Translations under genes and position numbers: made by a program
Shown: piece by piece, positions 38,261-46,156 of the stretch
How the letters are laid out: each line of letters begins with the position of its first letter
How positions within the stretch are numbered: position 1 is the stretch's first letter
NCBI GenBank assembly: GCA_016702705.1
Contig: JADJDM010000014.1
Span: 62,001-126,000, forward strand
From: Bacteroidota bacterium
GTDB lineage: Bacteria; Bacteroidota; Bacteroidia; B-17B0; Aurantibacillaceae
Direction of reading: 5' to 3'
DNA: 64,000 nt
Notes under the pieces: generated by a model
The model's input: only the letters and a program-made list of their open reading frames with translations
Database searches by the model: none
Told to the model about the DNA's origin: nothing

Positions 38261-39291
38261 TTAGTACTTTAGGCTCTTTAGCTTATCATAATAGGTATTC
38301 ATTATATCATCAAAAAAGGAAGATGAGTAATTAACGTACCTAAAAAAGGACGAGCTGTTTGGTTTGTGCCCAGATATGTGCCTTACATTAATTTCGTTTA
38401 AACCCAATTGCAATAAGGTAGTAATTGCAGTACGTCGCATAATATGCGATGAGAGTAAATCACAAAAGCGGTATTCTTGCATATTGTTTTCGCTGCTGTA
38501 TTGTGTAATAGCAACACCACGTTTACTACGGGTTTTGCCAACAACTTCTGTCCAACCAGCAAGGCGTGCCATATTGCGCAAACCAATATTAAAATTGTTA
38601 TTGCTAATGGGCGGGAATAAACTTTTTTTGCGGCGTTTGTATTTGTGCAGTATATCAAGGCAATAATCGGGTAATAAAATACGCATGGTTATACCTGTTT
38701 TTACCGAGCGTTTGCATAAATAAATGCGGTTACCAATGTACTCTATATTACTTCGGTTTAAAGTGGTTAAATCGCTAAAGCGTAATGCAGTTGTGCAACC
38801 AAATACAAACATGTCTTTTTTAATTTTTAAGTGTTTGGGTAATTTATCATCAAACTCTTTGTTTAATATTAAAAAATTAAGTCGCTCGGGGCTAAGCACT
38901 ATTACGGGCACTTCTTCTTCTAGTCGGTAAAAATTGTTGTGGTAACCACCTGTTGCAATAAACTTGTGTTTATCTATGTAGTTAAAAAAAGCACGTAGCA
39001 ATTTCATATTCATGCCTACATAGTTATCGTATGCATTTACTTCAGTAAACAGGTACTCAGTAAAGTTTAAATAAAACTTTTCCCAATACCGTGCTTCAAT
39101 TTGGCGGGTTCGTGTGTTAAGGTAATCGTAATCCCTAATTCGCAGTTTGGTTTCGGTTTTAATTCATAGTCACTCCAAGTTTTTAAAAGTGTTTTGTAAT
39201 TTTTAATGGTGGCTTTTCTAATTACCTTACCATTAGGCTGCAAGCGCTCGCCATTAATTTGCTCTTTAACAAATGCCTTAAATAAAGGCAT
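38261..39291 (-). CDS. Tyrosine integrase/recombinase (frameshifted)
   Basis: The catalytic part (39013-38261) shows Arg in 'CTTALRFSDLTTLNR', the His-x-x-Arg box in 'LLSSHIMRRTAITTLLQLGL', 'NVRHISGHKPNSS' and the nucleophile Tyr in 'FFRYVNYSSSFF'. The N-terminal piece (39291-39067, 'MPLFKAFVKEQINGERLQPN', 'TIKNYKTLLKTWSDYE') is a core-binding SAM-like domain and joins through a shift near 39150 to 'IRDYDYLNTRTRQIEARYWE' and 'TEVNAYDNYVGMNMKLLRAF'. About 340 residues restored. This type is common on Bacteroidota mobile islands and invertible loci. Its promoter and exact start are unclear. Confidence 0.85.
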
Positions 39292-39420
39292 GAGTTCATG
39301 TTCGTTTTTTTCATTGGATTATAAAATTGGTTTAGTTAAATGTAGTGAAAATCGAGGTGTTTACTAAATTGAGAGCATTAATCTGTTTAATTTTCAGTTT
39401 TAATTAAGCTGTTTTTTCAC

Positions 39421-39428
39421 TATATTTG
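39421..39428 (+). promoter_or_regulatory. Promoter -7 box before the GNAT-like gene
   Basis: TATATTTG, ten bases before the ATG at 39438. The -33 region 19 bases upstream is TTTT rather than TTTG. The short leader suggests a nearly leaderless transcript. Confidence 0.5.
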
Positions 39429-39437
39429 TAGTTAGAA

Positions 39438-39950
39438 ATGGGACGCAAAAAAGGTATAGATATTGAAATTGATAAGCTAACAAACTCGATTGTTAATGTT
39501 ATTTCTGGAGAGGTTTTTGAAACTGAATTTAATCTGGTTTCAAAAAAGGAAATAAAAAAATCGGATTGGCTTTTTGATTGGAGTTTTGAATTAAAAGATA
39601 AAAATAGTAAGGTATTCAAAATGACTACCACTGAAAATAAAGGAATCATACAAGGCTTACTATCGTATTCAATTGAAGAGAATTTTGTTTTTGTAAATCT
39701 GGTTGAAAATGCCAAATTTAATAGAGGTAAAGAAAAATTATATGAGGGTGTAGGAGGCAATTTATTTGCATACAGTTGTAAACTCTCCTATGAATTGGGT
39801 TTTGGAGGTTTTGTTTCATTTAAGGCCAAGACTGCATTAATAGAATATTATAAAAAATCGCTAGGTGCAGAAATCGCACTTGGGCAAAGGATGTATATAG
39901 ATGGTTCCGCTTCACAAAAATTAATAAATCAGTATTTTAAAAATAAATAG
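39438..39950 (+). CDS. GNAT-like protein of unknown function
   Basis: 170 residues. The C-terminal half has the look of an acetyl-CoA-binding GNAT core: 'EENFVFVNLVENAKFNRGK', then 'YEGVGGNLFAYSCKLSYELG' (pyrophosphate-loop-like G-x-G-G) and 'FVSFKAKTALIEYYKKSLGA' followed by a final helix. The N-terminus 'MGRKKGIDIEIDKLTNSIVN' is variable. It is paired, one base apart, with a 49-residue basic protein and sits in a mobile region. Whether it is an acetyltransferase toxin or something else cannot be said from this sequence. Confidence 0.6.
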   Translation: MGRKKGIDIEIDKLTNSIVNVISGEVFETEFNLVSKKEIKKSDWLFDWSFELKDKNSKVFKMTTTENKGIIQGLLSYSIEENFVFVNLVENAKFNRGKEKLYEGVGGNLFAYSCKLSYELGFGGFVSFKAKTALIEYYKKSLGAEIALGQRMYIDGSASQKLINQYFKNK

Positions 39951-39951
39951 A

Positions 39952-40101
39952 ATGAAACTAAGAAAAGAATCTAAAGAAGTAGATCTTTATGTTGATAACA
40001 AAAGGTTAACTAAGAAAGAAAAGGATGAACTTGTTGAATTTATTAAGCAAGTTAAACTAAATGAAAAACACAAAGAAAAGAAGCACAAAAAAGCCGCCTA
40101 A
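39952..40101 (+). CDS. Small basic partner protein (49 residues)
   Basis: Starts at ATG 39952 ('MKLRKESKEVDLYVDNKRLT') directly after the GNAT-like stop, and ends 'NEKHKEKKHKKAA'. 'TKKEKDELVEFIKQVKL' looks helical; the tail is strongly basic. Too short for most gene finders but has good coding character, a conserved-looking gene order, and a terminator 22 bases downstream. Function unknown; a partner of the GNAT-like protein is likely. Confidence 0.6.
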   Translation: MKLRKESKEVDLYVDNKRLTKKEKDELVEFIKQVKLNEKHKEKKHKKAA

Positions 40102-40123
40102 TTTTTTTAAATTACAATTAAAC

Positions 40124-40149
40124 GTCTCAGAGGAATCTGGGACTTTTTT
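40124..40149 (+). terminator. Terminator after the GNAT-like pair
   Basis: GTCTCAGA (40124-40131) and TCTGGGAC (40136-40143), a stem with one G-T pair and a GGAA loop, followed by six T. Confidence 0.65.
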
Positions 40150-40364
40150 ATTTACTATAAGGCATAAGTTCATACTGATTTTCTCATTGGATTTAAATAT
40201 TGGTATAGCTAAATGTAAGAAGAGAATGAACTTAAAACCCAGCCAGACTCTAATTATTTTAAGCCATTTTTACTAAAAAAATGATACTATTAATTAGAAA
40301 ATAACACATTAAAAACTAATGAAGAATTATAAATTAAACACTTCATTTTTATAGAAAAATAGTG

Positions 40365-40372
40365 TAAATTTG
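40365..40372 (+). promoter_or_regulatory. Promoter -7 box of the toxin-antitoxin operon
   Basis: TAAATTTG, matching TAnnTTTG, 28 bases before the antitoxin start. A longer in-frame start upstream (40370) would overlap this box, supporting the ATG at 40400. The 40150-40364 stretch shows no other feature I can support. Confidence 0.5.
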
Positions 40373-40399
40373 AGTATCAAAATTAAAAAGAAGTCAATT

Positions 40400-40639
40400 A
40401 TGAAAGCGAGCGAAATTAAAAAAGAAATGTATGAATCCATTGAAGTAATTGAGGATAAAGAATTTCTTAAAGCAATTAATTTGCTGCTAAACGAAAAAAC
40501 CAAGGAATACGATTTTGATTTAAGTGATTCGGATAAGAAAGAGCTAGACGAATTAAAAAAGTTACGTAAGGCTGGTAAAACTAAGTCTTACACAGTTAAT
40601 GAAGTAAGAGAAAACGCTTATAGAAGATATAAGAAATGA
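40400..40639 (+). CDS. Antitoxin of a ParE-type toxin-antitoxin module
   Basis: 79 residues: 'MKASEIKKEMYESIEVIEDK', 'FLKAINLLLNEKTKEYDFDL', 'SDKKELDELKKLRKAGKTKS', 'YTVNEVRENAYRRYKK'. Acidic middle and basic tail, typical of small Bacteroidota addiction-module antitoxins that neutralise ParE/RelE toxins and repress the operon. Overlaps the toxin start by four bases (ATGA). Confidence 0.8.
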   Translation: MKASEIKKEMYESIEVIEDKEFLKAINLLLNEKTKEYDFDLSDSDKKELDELKKLRKAGKTKSYTVNEVRENAYRRYKK

Positions 40640-40938
40640 AGTACAAATTAATTGTTGAAGATACTGCCGATTTTGAAGTATCAAAAGCTTACGCTTATTA
40701 CGAAGATTTACAAACTAATTTGGGAGAACGTTTTTTAAATCGATGGGAAGAACAAATCAAATTGATTGAAAAAAATCCATTACTCTATTCAATAAAGTAT
40801 AAACAATTTCGCCAAGTATTATTAAGGCCATTTCCCTATCACATTATTTATGAAATTGAAGGCAATTTGGTTGTTGTTTATCGCGTAGTTTATGCTGGCA
40901 AGCATCCGCGAAAGCGTTATAAAAAGAAAATTAAATAG
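40636..40938 (+). CDS. RelE/ParE superfamily toxin
   Basis: 100 residues: 'KYKLIVEDTADFEVSKAYAY', 'LGERFLNRWEEQIKLIEKNP', 'FRQVLLRPFPYHIIYEIEGN', 'VVVYRVVYAGKHPRKRYKKK'. The R-x-x-L..FPY.I.YEI..  ..V.V..V.H/A.R pattern is ParE-like; ParE toxins act on DNA gyrase whereas RelE cleave mRNA, and the sequence favours ParE. Coupled to the antitoxin; part of the mobile island. Confidence 0.85.
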   Translation: MKYKLIVEDTADFEVSKAYAYYEDLQTNLGERFLNRWEEQIKLIEKNPLLYSIKYKQFRQVLLRPFPYHIIYEIEGNLVVVYRVVYAGKHPRKRYKKKIK

Positions 40939-41023
40939 AAGAAAGCGTACTATTTAAATAGAATACAAATCCTATTTATAAATGATTGTTCATTAATAAA
41001 CAACCAAGCAATCAAAATTTAAT

Positions 41024-41031
41024 TACTTTTG
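41024..41031 (+). promoter_or_regulatory. Promoter -7 box upstream of the SET gene
   Basis: TACTTTTG (TAnnTTTG), nine bases before the ATG at 41040. Confidence 0.4.
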
Positions 41032-41039
41032 CAGCCGCT

Positions 41040-41456
41040 ATGGCACTAAAAGTAAAAAAATCAAGTTTACCTAATGCAGGTAAAGGGTTATTCACCACTA
41101 CTCCAATAAAAAAAGGTGAAAGAATTATCGAATATTTAGGAGAAATAATTGATTGGAAAGAATACGAAAAACGTGTTGAAAGAGATGAAGATGGTTATCT
41201 TTTCTTCATCAATAAAAAACATTGTATTGATGCTTTTAATACCCCTGAACACCTTGCCAGATATGCAAATGATGCAGAAGGTTTATCAAAAGTAAAGGGA
41301 TTGAAAAACAATGCCGAATATCAAATCGTTGATAAAAACAAATGTTTTATTGTAGCTAAAAAAGACATCGAAAAAAACTCGGAAATTTTTGTTAGTTACA
41401 CTAAAGAATACTTTGCCCATAACCAAGCACCATCTTTCTTATACATTACTGCATAA
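41040..41456 (+). CDS. SET-domain protein (C-terminus probably altered)
   Basis: About 138 residues from ATG 41040. 'SSLPNAGKGLFTTTPIKKGE', 'IEYLGEIIDWKEYEKR', 'HCIDAFNTPEHLARYANDAE' (the N-x-x-H-type substrate pocket altered to YAND), 'NAEYQIVDKNKCFIVAKKDI' and 'EIFVSYTKEYF' are the ordered SET motifs; SET proteins are lysine methyltransferases. Bacterial examples are often stand-alone and of unknown target. The last ~13 residues are antisense to the conserved part of the convergent P460-like gene, so the natural C-terminus seems to have been replaced. Confidence 0.8.
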   Translation: MALKVKKSSLPNAGKGLFTTTPIKKGERIIEYLGEIIDWKEYEKRVERDEDGYLFFINKKHCIDAFNTPEHLARYANDAEGLSKVKGLKNNAEYQIVDKNKCFIVAKKDIEKNSEIFVSYTKEYFAHNQAPSFLYITA

Positions 41457-41791
41457 CTTTCTACACTTCCACCTGGAGCGGAGTATAGTTGCTTAACTAT
41501 TAAGGATGAATTAGGGAAAACTCCACCCGTAGGAAGTTTACCAGCATCGGTACAAGCAGCACTAGCAGTTGGATTCATTCTCAATTTATATTGTTTCGAT
41601 CCGTGTTCTGAACCTGAAGTAAACAATGAATCGTTTGCTGCGTTTTTCCAAGTAACTTTTCCGCTATCATTTTTAACCAAGGCAACCAAAGCTGCATCGT
41701 CAAAAACTGTTATTGGCAATGAGCCAACATCTTTGGTACAAGCCCATAAAAGACTACAAATAAGTAAAGCGGAAATAATGATAAACTTCAT
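41396..41791 (-). pseudogene. Truncated cytochrome P460-like lipoprotein
   Basis: 131 residues with lipoprotein signal 'MKFIIISALLICSLLWACTK' (lipobox LLWAC). 'LPTGGVFPNSSLIVKQLYSA' and 'ESYAVMYKKDGAWLWAKY' match the P460 domain, a c-type haem domain, but the family normally continues after W-x-W-x-x-Y with a G..C..CH haem site. Here the frame ends three codons later, inside the SET gene, so the haem-binding CxxCH is missing. Probably a remnant created by a deletion or misassembly between two convergent genes. Confidence 0.6.
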
Positions 41792-41935
41792 ATAAAAGGT
41801 TTTAAGCGAATTAACGCAAAATAATTAAGAATACATAAAACTTTATACCTCATTTATTTTACGTTAGAGGTGTAAAATCTTGGTTAAAACTCATATAATA
41901 TTGATTATATTTAGCCTTGATTTTTAAACAGAACT

Positions 41936-44035
41936 ATGAACACATTACATAACTACGCTTACGGCCAATGGATTGCTGGAGCTGATAAAGGACAAGATTT
42001 ATACAACGCTATTACAGGTGAGGCAATAGCAAATACAAGTAGCAAAGGTATTGATTTTGCTAAAATGCTTGAATACGCTAGAAGTGTTGGCGGACCAAAG
42101 CTTCGTAAAATGACTTTTCAAGAAAGAGGCTTAATGTTAAAAGCATTAGCAACTCATTTACTTGAAAAAAAAGAAGCTTTTTATAAAATTTCCTGGGCAA
42201 CAGGCGCTACACGTATTGATAGTTGGGTTGATATTGAAGGTGGTATTGGTAATTTATTTACTTATGCTTCACTGCGTCGTCAGTTTCCTAACGAAACATT
42301 TTGTTATGATGGAGAGGTAGCTCGCTTAAGCAAGAATAATACGTTTATTGGTCACCACATTTGTGTACCAAAAGAAGGTGTAGCAATTCACATCAATGCA
42401 TTTAATTTCCCTGTGTGGGGAATGTTAGAAAAAATTGCAGTTAATTTATTTGCAGGAGTTCCTGCAGTAGTTAAGCCTGCAACTGTTACATCATTCCTTA
42501 CAGAAGCGGTAGTAAAAGAAATTATAGCGAGTGGGATTTTACCTGAAGGTTCATTACAATTAATTTGCGGTAGTGCAAACGGAATATTAGAACATGTTAC
42601 TAATCAAGATGTAGTTACCTTCACTGGCTCTGCATCTACTGGAAAAATGTTGAAATCGCATCCACGTTTGTTAGAAGAAAGTGTTCACTTTAATATGGAA
42701 GCCGATTCATTAAACTGCTGTGTGCTTGGTACTGATGTTACACCTAGCATGCCCGAGTTTGATATTTTCATAAAAGAAGTATCGAGAGAAATTACAACTA
42801 AAGCGGGGCAAAAATGTACAGCGGTTCGTAGAATTATTGTTCCTGAAAACCTAATTGAAGATGTGCAAATTGCTTTAGGCAAACGCTTAGCTCAAAATGT
42901 AATTGGTGACCCCAATGTAGAAGGTGTTCGTATGGGTTCATTAGCAGGTGCCGCACAATTAAAAGAAGTAAAAGAAAAAGTAGAAATCCTTTCTAAATCA
43001 CAAAAAATCATCATCGGTGATTTTGAAAAGTTTGAAGTAAAAGGTGCAGATAAAAATAAAGGAGCATTTATGCCTCCAATTATTTTCTTAAACGAAAATC
43101 CTTTTACTAATACAGATTGCCATAACATTGAAGCTTTTGGACCAGTTAGTACCATTATGCCTTACAAAACAATTGATGAAGCAATTGAGTTGAGTAAAAT
43201 GGGCAAAGGAAGTTTGGTAAGTTCTATCATAACAGCTGATGACCGCATTGCTCGTATGTACACCATTGGTGCTGCTTGTATGCACGGTCGTATTTTAGTT
43301 TTAAATGCAGAGTGCGCTAAGGAAAGTACTGGACATGGTTCGCCAATGCCAATGTTAGTGCATGGTGGTCCTGGACGTGCTGGTGGAGGTGAAGAAATGG
43401 GTGGAAAACGTGGAGTGTTTCATTACTTGCAACGTACAGCAATCCAAGGTTCGCCAACAACCATAACCGCCATTTTAAATAATTATCAAGTTGGAGCTAA
43501 GCAAATAATTAAGGATGTACATCCTTTCCGCCAATATTTTGAAGATTTAGAAGTGGGTGAAACAACCATTACTCCTACTCATACGGTTACAGAAGAAGAT
43601 ATTGTAAACTTTGCCAACATAAGTGGAGATAAATTTTATGCGCATTTACAACCAGAGAGTTTAGACGGAACAATTTTTAAACGCACTGTAGCTCATGGTT
43701 ATTTTATACTATCAAAAGCTGCTGGATTATTTGTTGATCCAGCTAAAGGCCCAGTGTTACTAAACTATGGATTGGATGAATGCAGATTTACTCGTCCTAT
43801 ATACCCTGGTATGACCATTGGTGTTAAATTTACGTGTAAAGAAAAAATTGAGAATGATAAACCTTTAACCGCAACAAATGGCGAAGAAGTAAAAGTAGGT
43901 ATAGTAAAATGGGTTGTTGATATTTACGATGCAAGCGCAATGAACATACTCGAAAAGTATGATGCTGTTGATCAAGCGGGGCAAACTGTTGGTATTGCAA
44001 CCATACTTACAATGGTGAAGAAAAAGAATCAATAG
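41936..44035 (+). CDS. paaZ: Bifunctional aldehyde dehydrogenase / enoyl-CoA hydratase (PaaZ type)
   Basis: 699 residues. Residues 1-520 are an aldehyde dehydrogenase with catalytic Cys in 'TKAGQKCTAVRRIIVP' (near 294) and Glu in 'VHFNMEADSLNC' (near 255); residues ~535-699 are a MaoC-like hydratase/hot-dog domain ('PTHTVTEEDIVNFANISGDK', 'RTVAHGYFILSKAAGLFVD', 'RPIYPGMTIGVKFTCKEKIE'). PaaZ opens the oxepin-CoA ring in aerobic phenylacetate breakdown and oxidises the resulting aldehyde. No other paa gene is nearby, so the pathway must be completed elsewhere or the enzyme serves another CoA-aldehyde substrate. Intact. Confidence 0.88.
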   Translation: MNTLHNYAYGQWIAGADKGQDLYNAITGEAIANTSSKGIDFAKMLEYARSVGGPKLRKMTFQERGLMLKALATHLLEKKEAFYKISWATGATRIDSWVDIEGGIGNLFTYASLRRQFPNETFCYDGEVARLSKNNTFIGHHICVPKEGVAIHINAFNFPVWGMLEKIAVNLFAGVPAVVKPATVTSFLTEAVVKEIIASGILPEGSLQLICGSANGILEHVTNQDVVTFTGSASTGKMLKSHPRLLEESVHFNMEADSLNCCVLGTDVTPSMPEFDIFIKEVSREITTKAGQKCTAVRRIIVPENLIEDVQIALGKRLAQNVIGDPNVEGVRMGSLAGAAQLKEVKEKVEILSKSQKIIIGDFEKFEVKGADKNKGAFMPPIIFLNENPFTNTDCHNIEAFGPVSTIMPYKTIDEAIELSKMGKGSLVSSIITADDRIARMYTIGAACMHGRILVLNAECAKESTGHGSPMPMLVHGGPGRAGGGEEMGGKRGVFHYLQRTAIQGSPTTITAILNNYQVGAKQIIKDVHPFRQYFEDLEVGETTITPTHTVTEEDIVNFANISGDKFYAHLQPESLDGTIFKRTVAHGYFILSKAAGLFVDPAKGPVLLNYGLDECRFTRPIYPGMTIGVKFTCKEKIENDKPLTATNGEEVKVGIVKWVVDIYDASAMNILEKYDAVDQAGQTVGIATILTMVKKKNQ

Positions 44036-44074
44036 TAACAAATTAGTTTGTTGAAAAAATAAAATTTTGTTTCC

Positions 44075-46154
44075 ATGAAAAATCTCTTTGTAATACTATG
44101 TATGATTTCATGGGGTATGTTTTATGCACAACAAGCTAAAATTGACTCTTTACTTAAAGTTGTTGAAACAACAAAAATCGACACACAAAAGGTGTTAGCT
44201 CAAGCCGACCTAGTCTCGATATATTCTAAAACAAACGATAGCATAAAGTTTATTGAAACATTTAGTAGTGCTTATGAACTTGCTAAAAAAATAAAATTTT
44301 ATCGTGGTGAAATTCTTTTACTCATAAGAGAATCGAATTATTACACCAATAATTATGATCGCATAAAGAGTATTGATGCTTTAAAGACTGCAGAAAGTAT
44401 TGCTCTAAAACAAAAGAAAGTACTTCGCTTGGAAAAGTATATTATCAATACTCTATTTACTACAAATGGCAGGATGATTTTTCCTCGTCGTTGGATTATA
44501 GTTACAAGGCGCTTAAAATTTTTGAGAATAATAAAGATAATTTAAACACAGCCTTTTGTTATAGCCAAATAGGGAACTTATATAGAAAACAAAAATCTTA
44601 TGATAAAGCAAAAGACTATTTTACAAAATCTTACCTAGTAGATAGCACTAACAATATTATTGAAAATCTGGGGGTAGATTTAACTAATCTTGGTCTAATT
44701 TATAGCGACCTTAAGAAGTATGAAAAATCTGTTTATTATTTAGAAAAAAGTTTAACGTACAAAAAACAGCTGGGCAATAAAAGAGGAGTTGTTAATTCAT
44801 TAAATCTATTAGGTGCAACCTATATTGATTGGGGAAAACCCAATTTAGCTATCGAAAAATTAAACGAAGCACTTGAATTAAGTAAAAGTATAAATGATAA
44901 TAAAGGCATTGCAAATAGTTTAATAAATCTTGGTGCTTCTTATCAAGCAATAAAAGACTATAAGAGAGCAATAGTATACTTATCAGAATGTATTGAACAC
45001 TCCAAAAAAATCGGAAACTATGATATATTAATTGATGCATACAGAGTTTTATCTGAAAGCTACGCAGCAACAAACAATACCGACAAAGCATATCAAATTC
45101 ATTTGCTTTATACTACACTAAAAGACTCGATTTACAATTCAGAAAGTCAAAAGTTAATGATAGATATGCAAACAAAGTATGATTCGGAGAAAAAAGAAAA
45201 TGAAAACAAATTACTTCAAGCCGAAAATTCACTTTCTACATCAACCATAAAACAACAAAAGATAACAAGTTACTTTATTATAGGAGGATTAGTGCTAGCA
45301 TTGTTATTAGCTTACTTTGTTTTTAGAGGCTTAAAACAACAGCGTAAAGCAAATTTAATAATATCTCAACAAAAATTATTAGTTGAAGAAAAGCACAAGG
45401 AAATAACTGATAGTATCAATTATGCTGAACGTATTCAAAAAAGTTTTTTAGCATCAAATGAATTGCTCAACAAAAATTTAAAAACTACTTTGTTCTTTTT
45501 CAACCTAAAGATGTTGTAAGTGGAGATTTTTATTGGGCATCCGAATTAAACAATGGAAACTTTGCATTAGTTACTGCCGATAGCACAGGGCATGGTGTAC
45601 CTGGCGCTATTATGAGTATTTTAAATATTTCGTCATTAGAAAAAGCTATTGAATTAGGTTTAACTGAACCTGCCGAAATATTTAATCACACTAGAAGTAC
45701 TATTATTGAACGGTTAAAAAAGGATGGTAGCAAAGAAGGTGGGAAAGATGGAATGGATGCAAGTATTGTATGCTTTGATTTTGCTAACTACATGATGAAA
45801 TATAGTGCTGCTAACAATCCCATTTGGATCATACGAAACAATGAAATCATTGAACTACATCCAGATAAAATACCAGTTGGTAAACATGATAAAGACCAAA
45901 CTACATTTTCGCAAAAGGAAATTAAATTGCACGTTGGAGATTTAGTTTATACTTTAACCGATGGAATGCCAGATCAATTTGGTGGTACAAAAGGAAAAAA
46001 ATTCATGTACAAACAATTAAAGGAACTGCTAATTGCTAATTCATTTTTATCGATGATTGAACAAAAACAAACTTTACTAACTGCTTTCAATAATTGGAAA
46101 AAAGAGGCAGAGCAAGTGGATGATGTTTGTTTAATAGGCATAAAAATTTCATAA
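44075..46154 (+). CDS. TPR-TM-SpoIIE phosphatase, copy 1 (two frameshifts)
   Basis: Three overlapping frames (44075-44545, 44491-45519, then to 46154) restore one protein of about 690 residues: signal peptide 'MKNLFVILCMISWGMFYAQQ', TPR repeats ('TDLTNLGLIYSDLKKYEKSV'-like units), TM segment 'ITSYFIIGGLVLALLLAYFV', coiled coil 'KHKEITDSINYAERIQKSFL', and a PP2C/SpoIIE domain ('VVSGDFYWASELNNGNFALV', 'ADSTGHGVPGAIMS', 'TDGMPDQFGGTKGKKF', 'QVDDVCLIG'). Breaks near 44445 and 45480 (one A missing). The phosphatase domain is the most divergent of the five (ILNISSLEKAIE instead of LLxIGFLSEAIN). Head of the tandem array. Confidence 0.85.
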
Positions 46155-46156
46155 AA

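Noticed and set aside
39404..39760. Minus-strand frame of 118 codons opposite the GNAT-like gene
   Set aside because: It is antisense to a gene with better coding character, its own promoter box and a partner gene, and its sequence is Ser/Phe-rich as expected for a shadow frame.
40061..40276. Plus-strand frame of 71 codons after the 49-residue gene
   Set aside because: It overlaps the end of the 49-residue gene and runs through the terminator hairpin at 40124-40149; low-complexity Lys-rich start and no family pattern.
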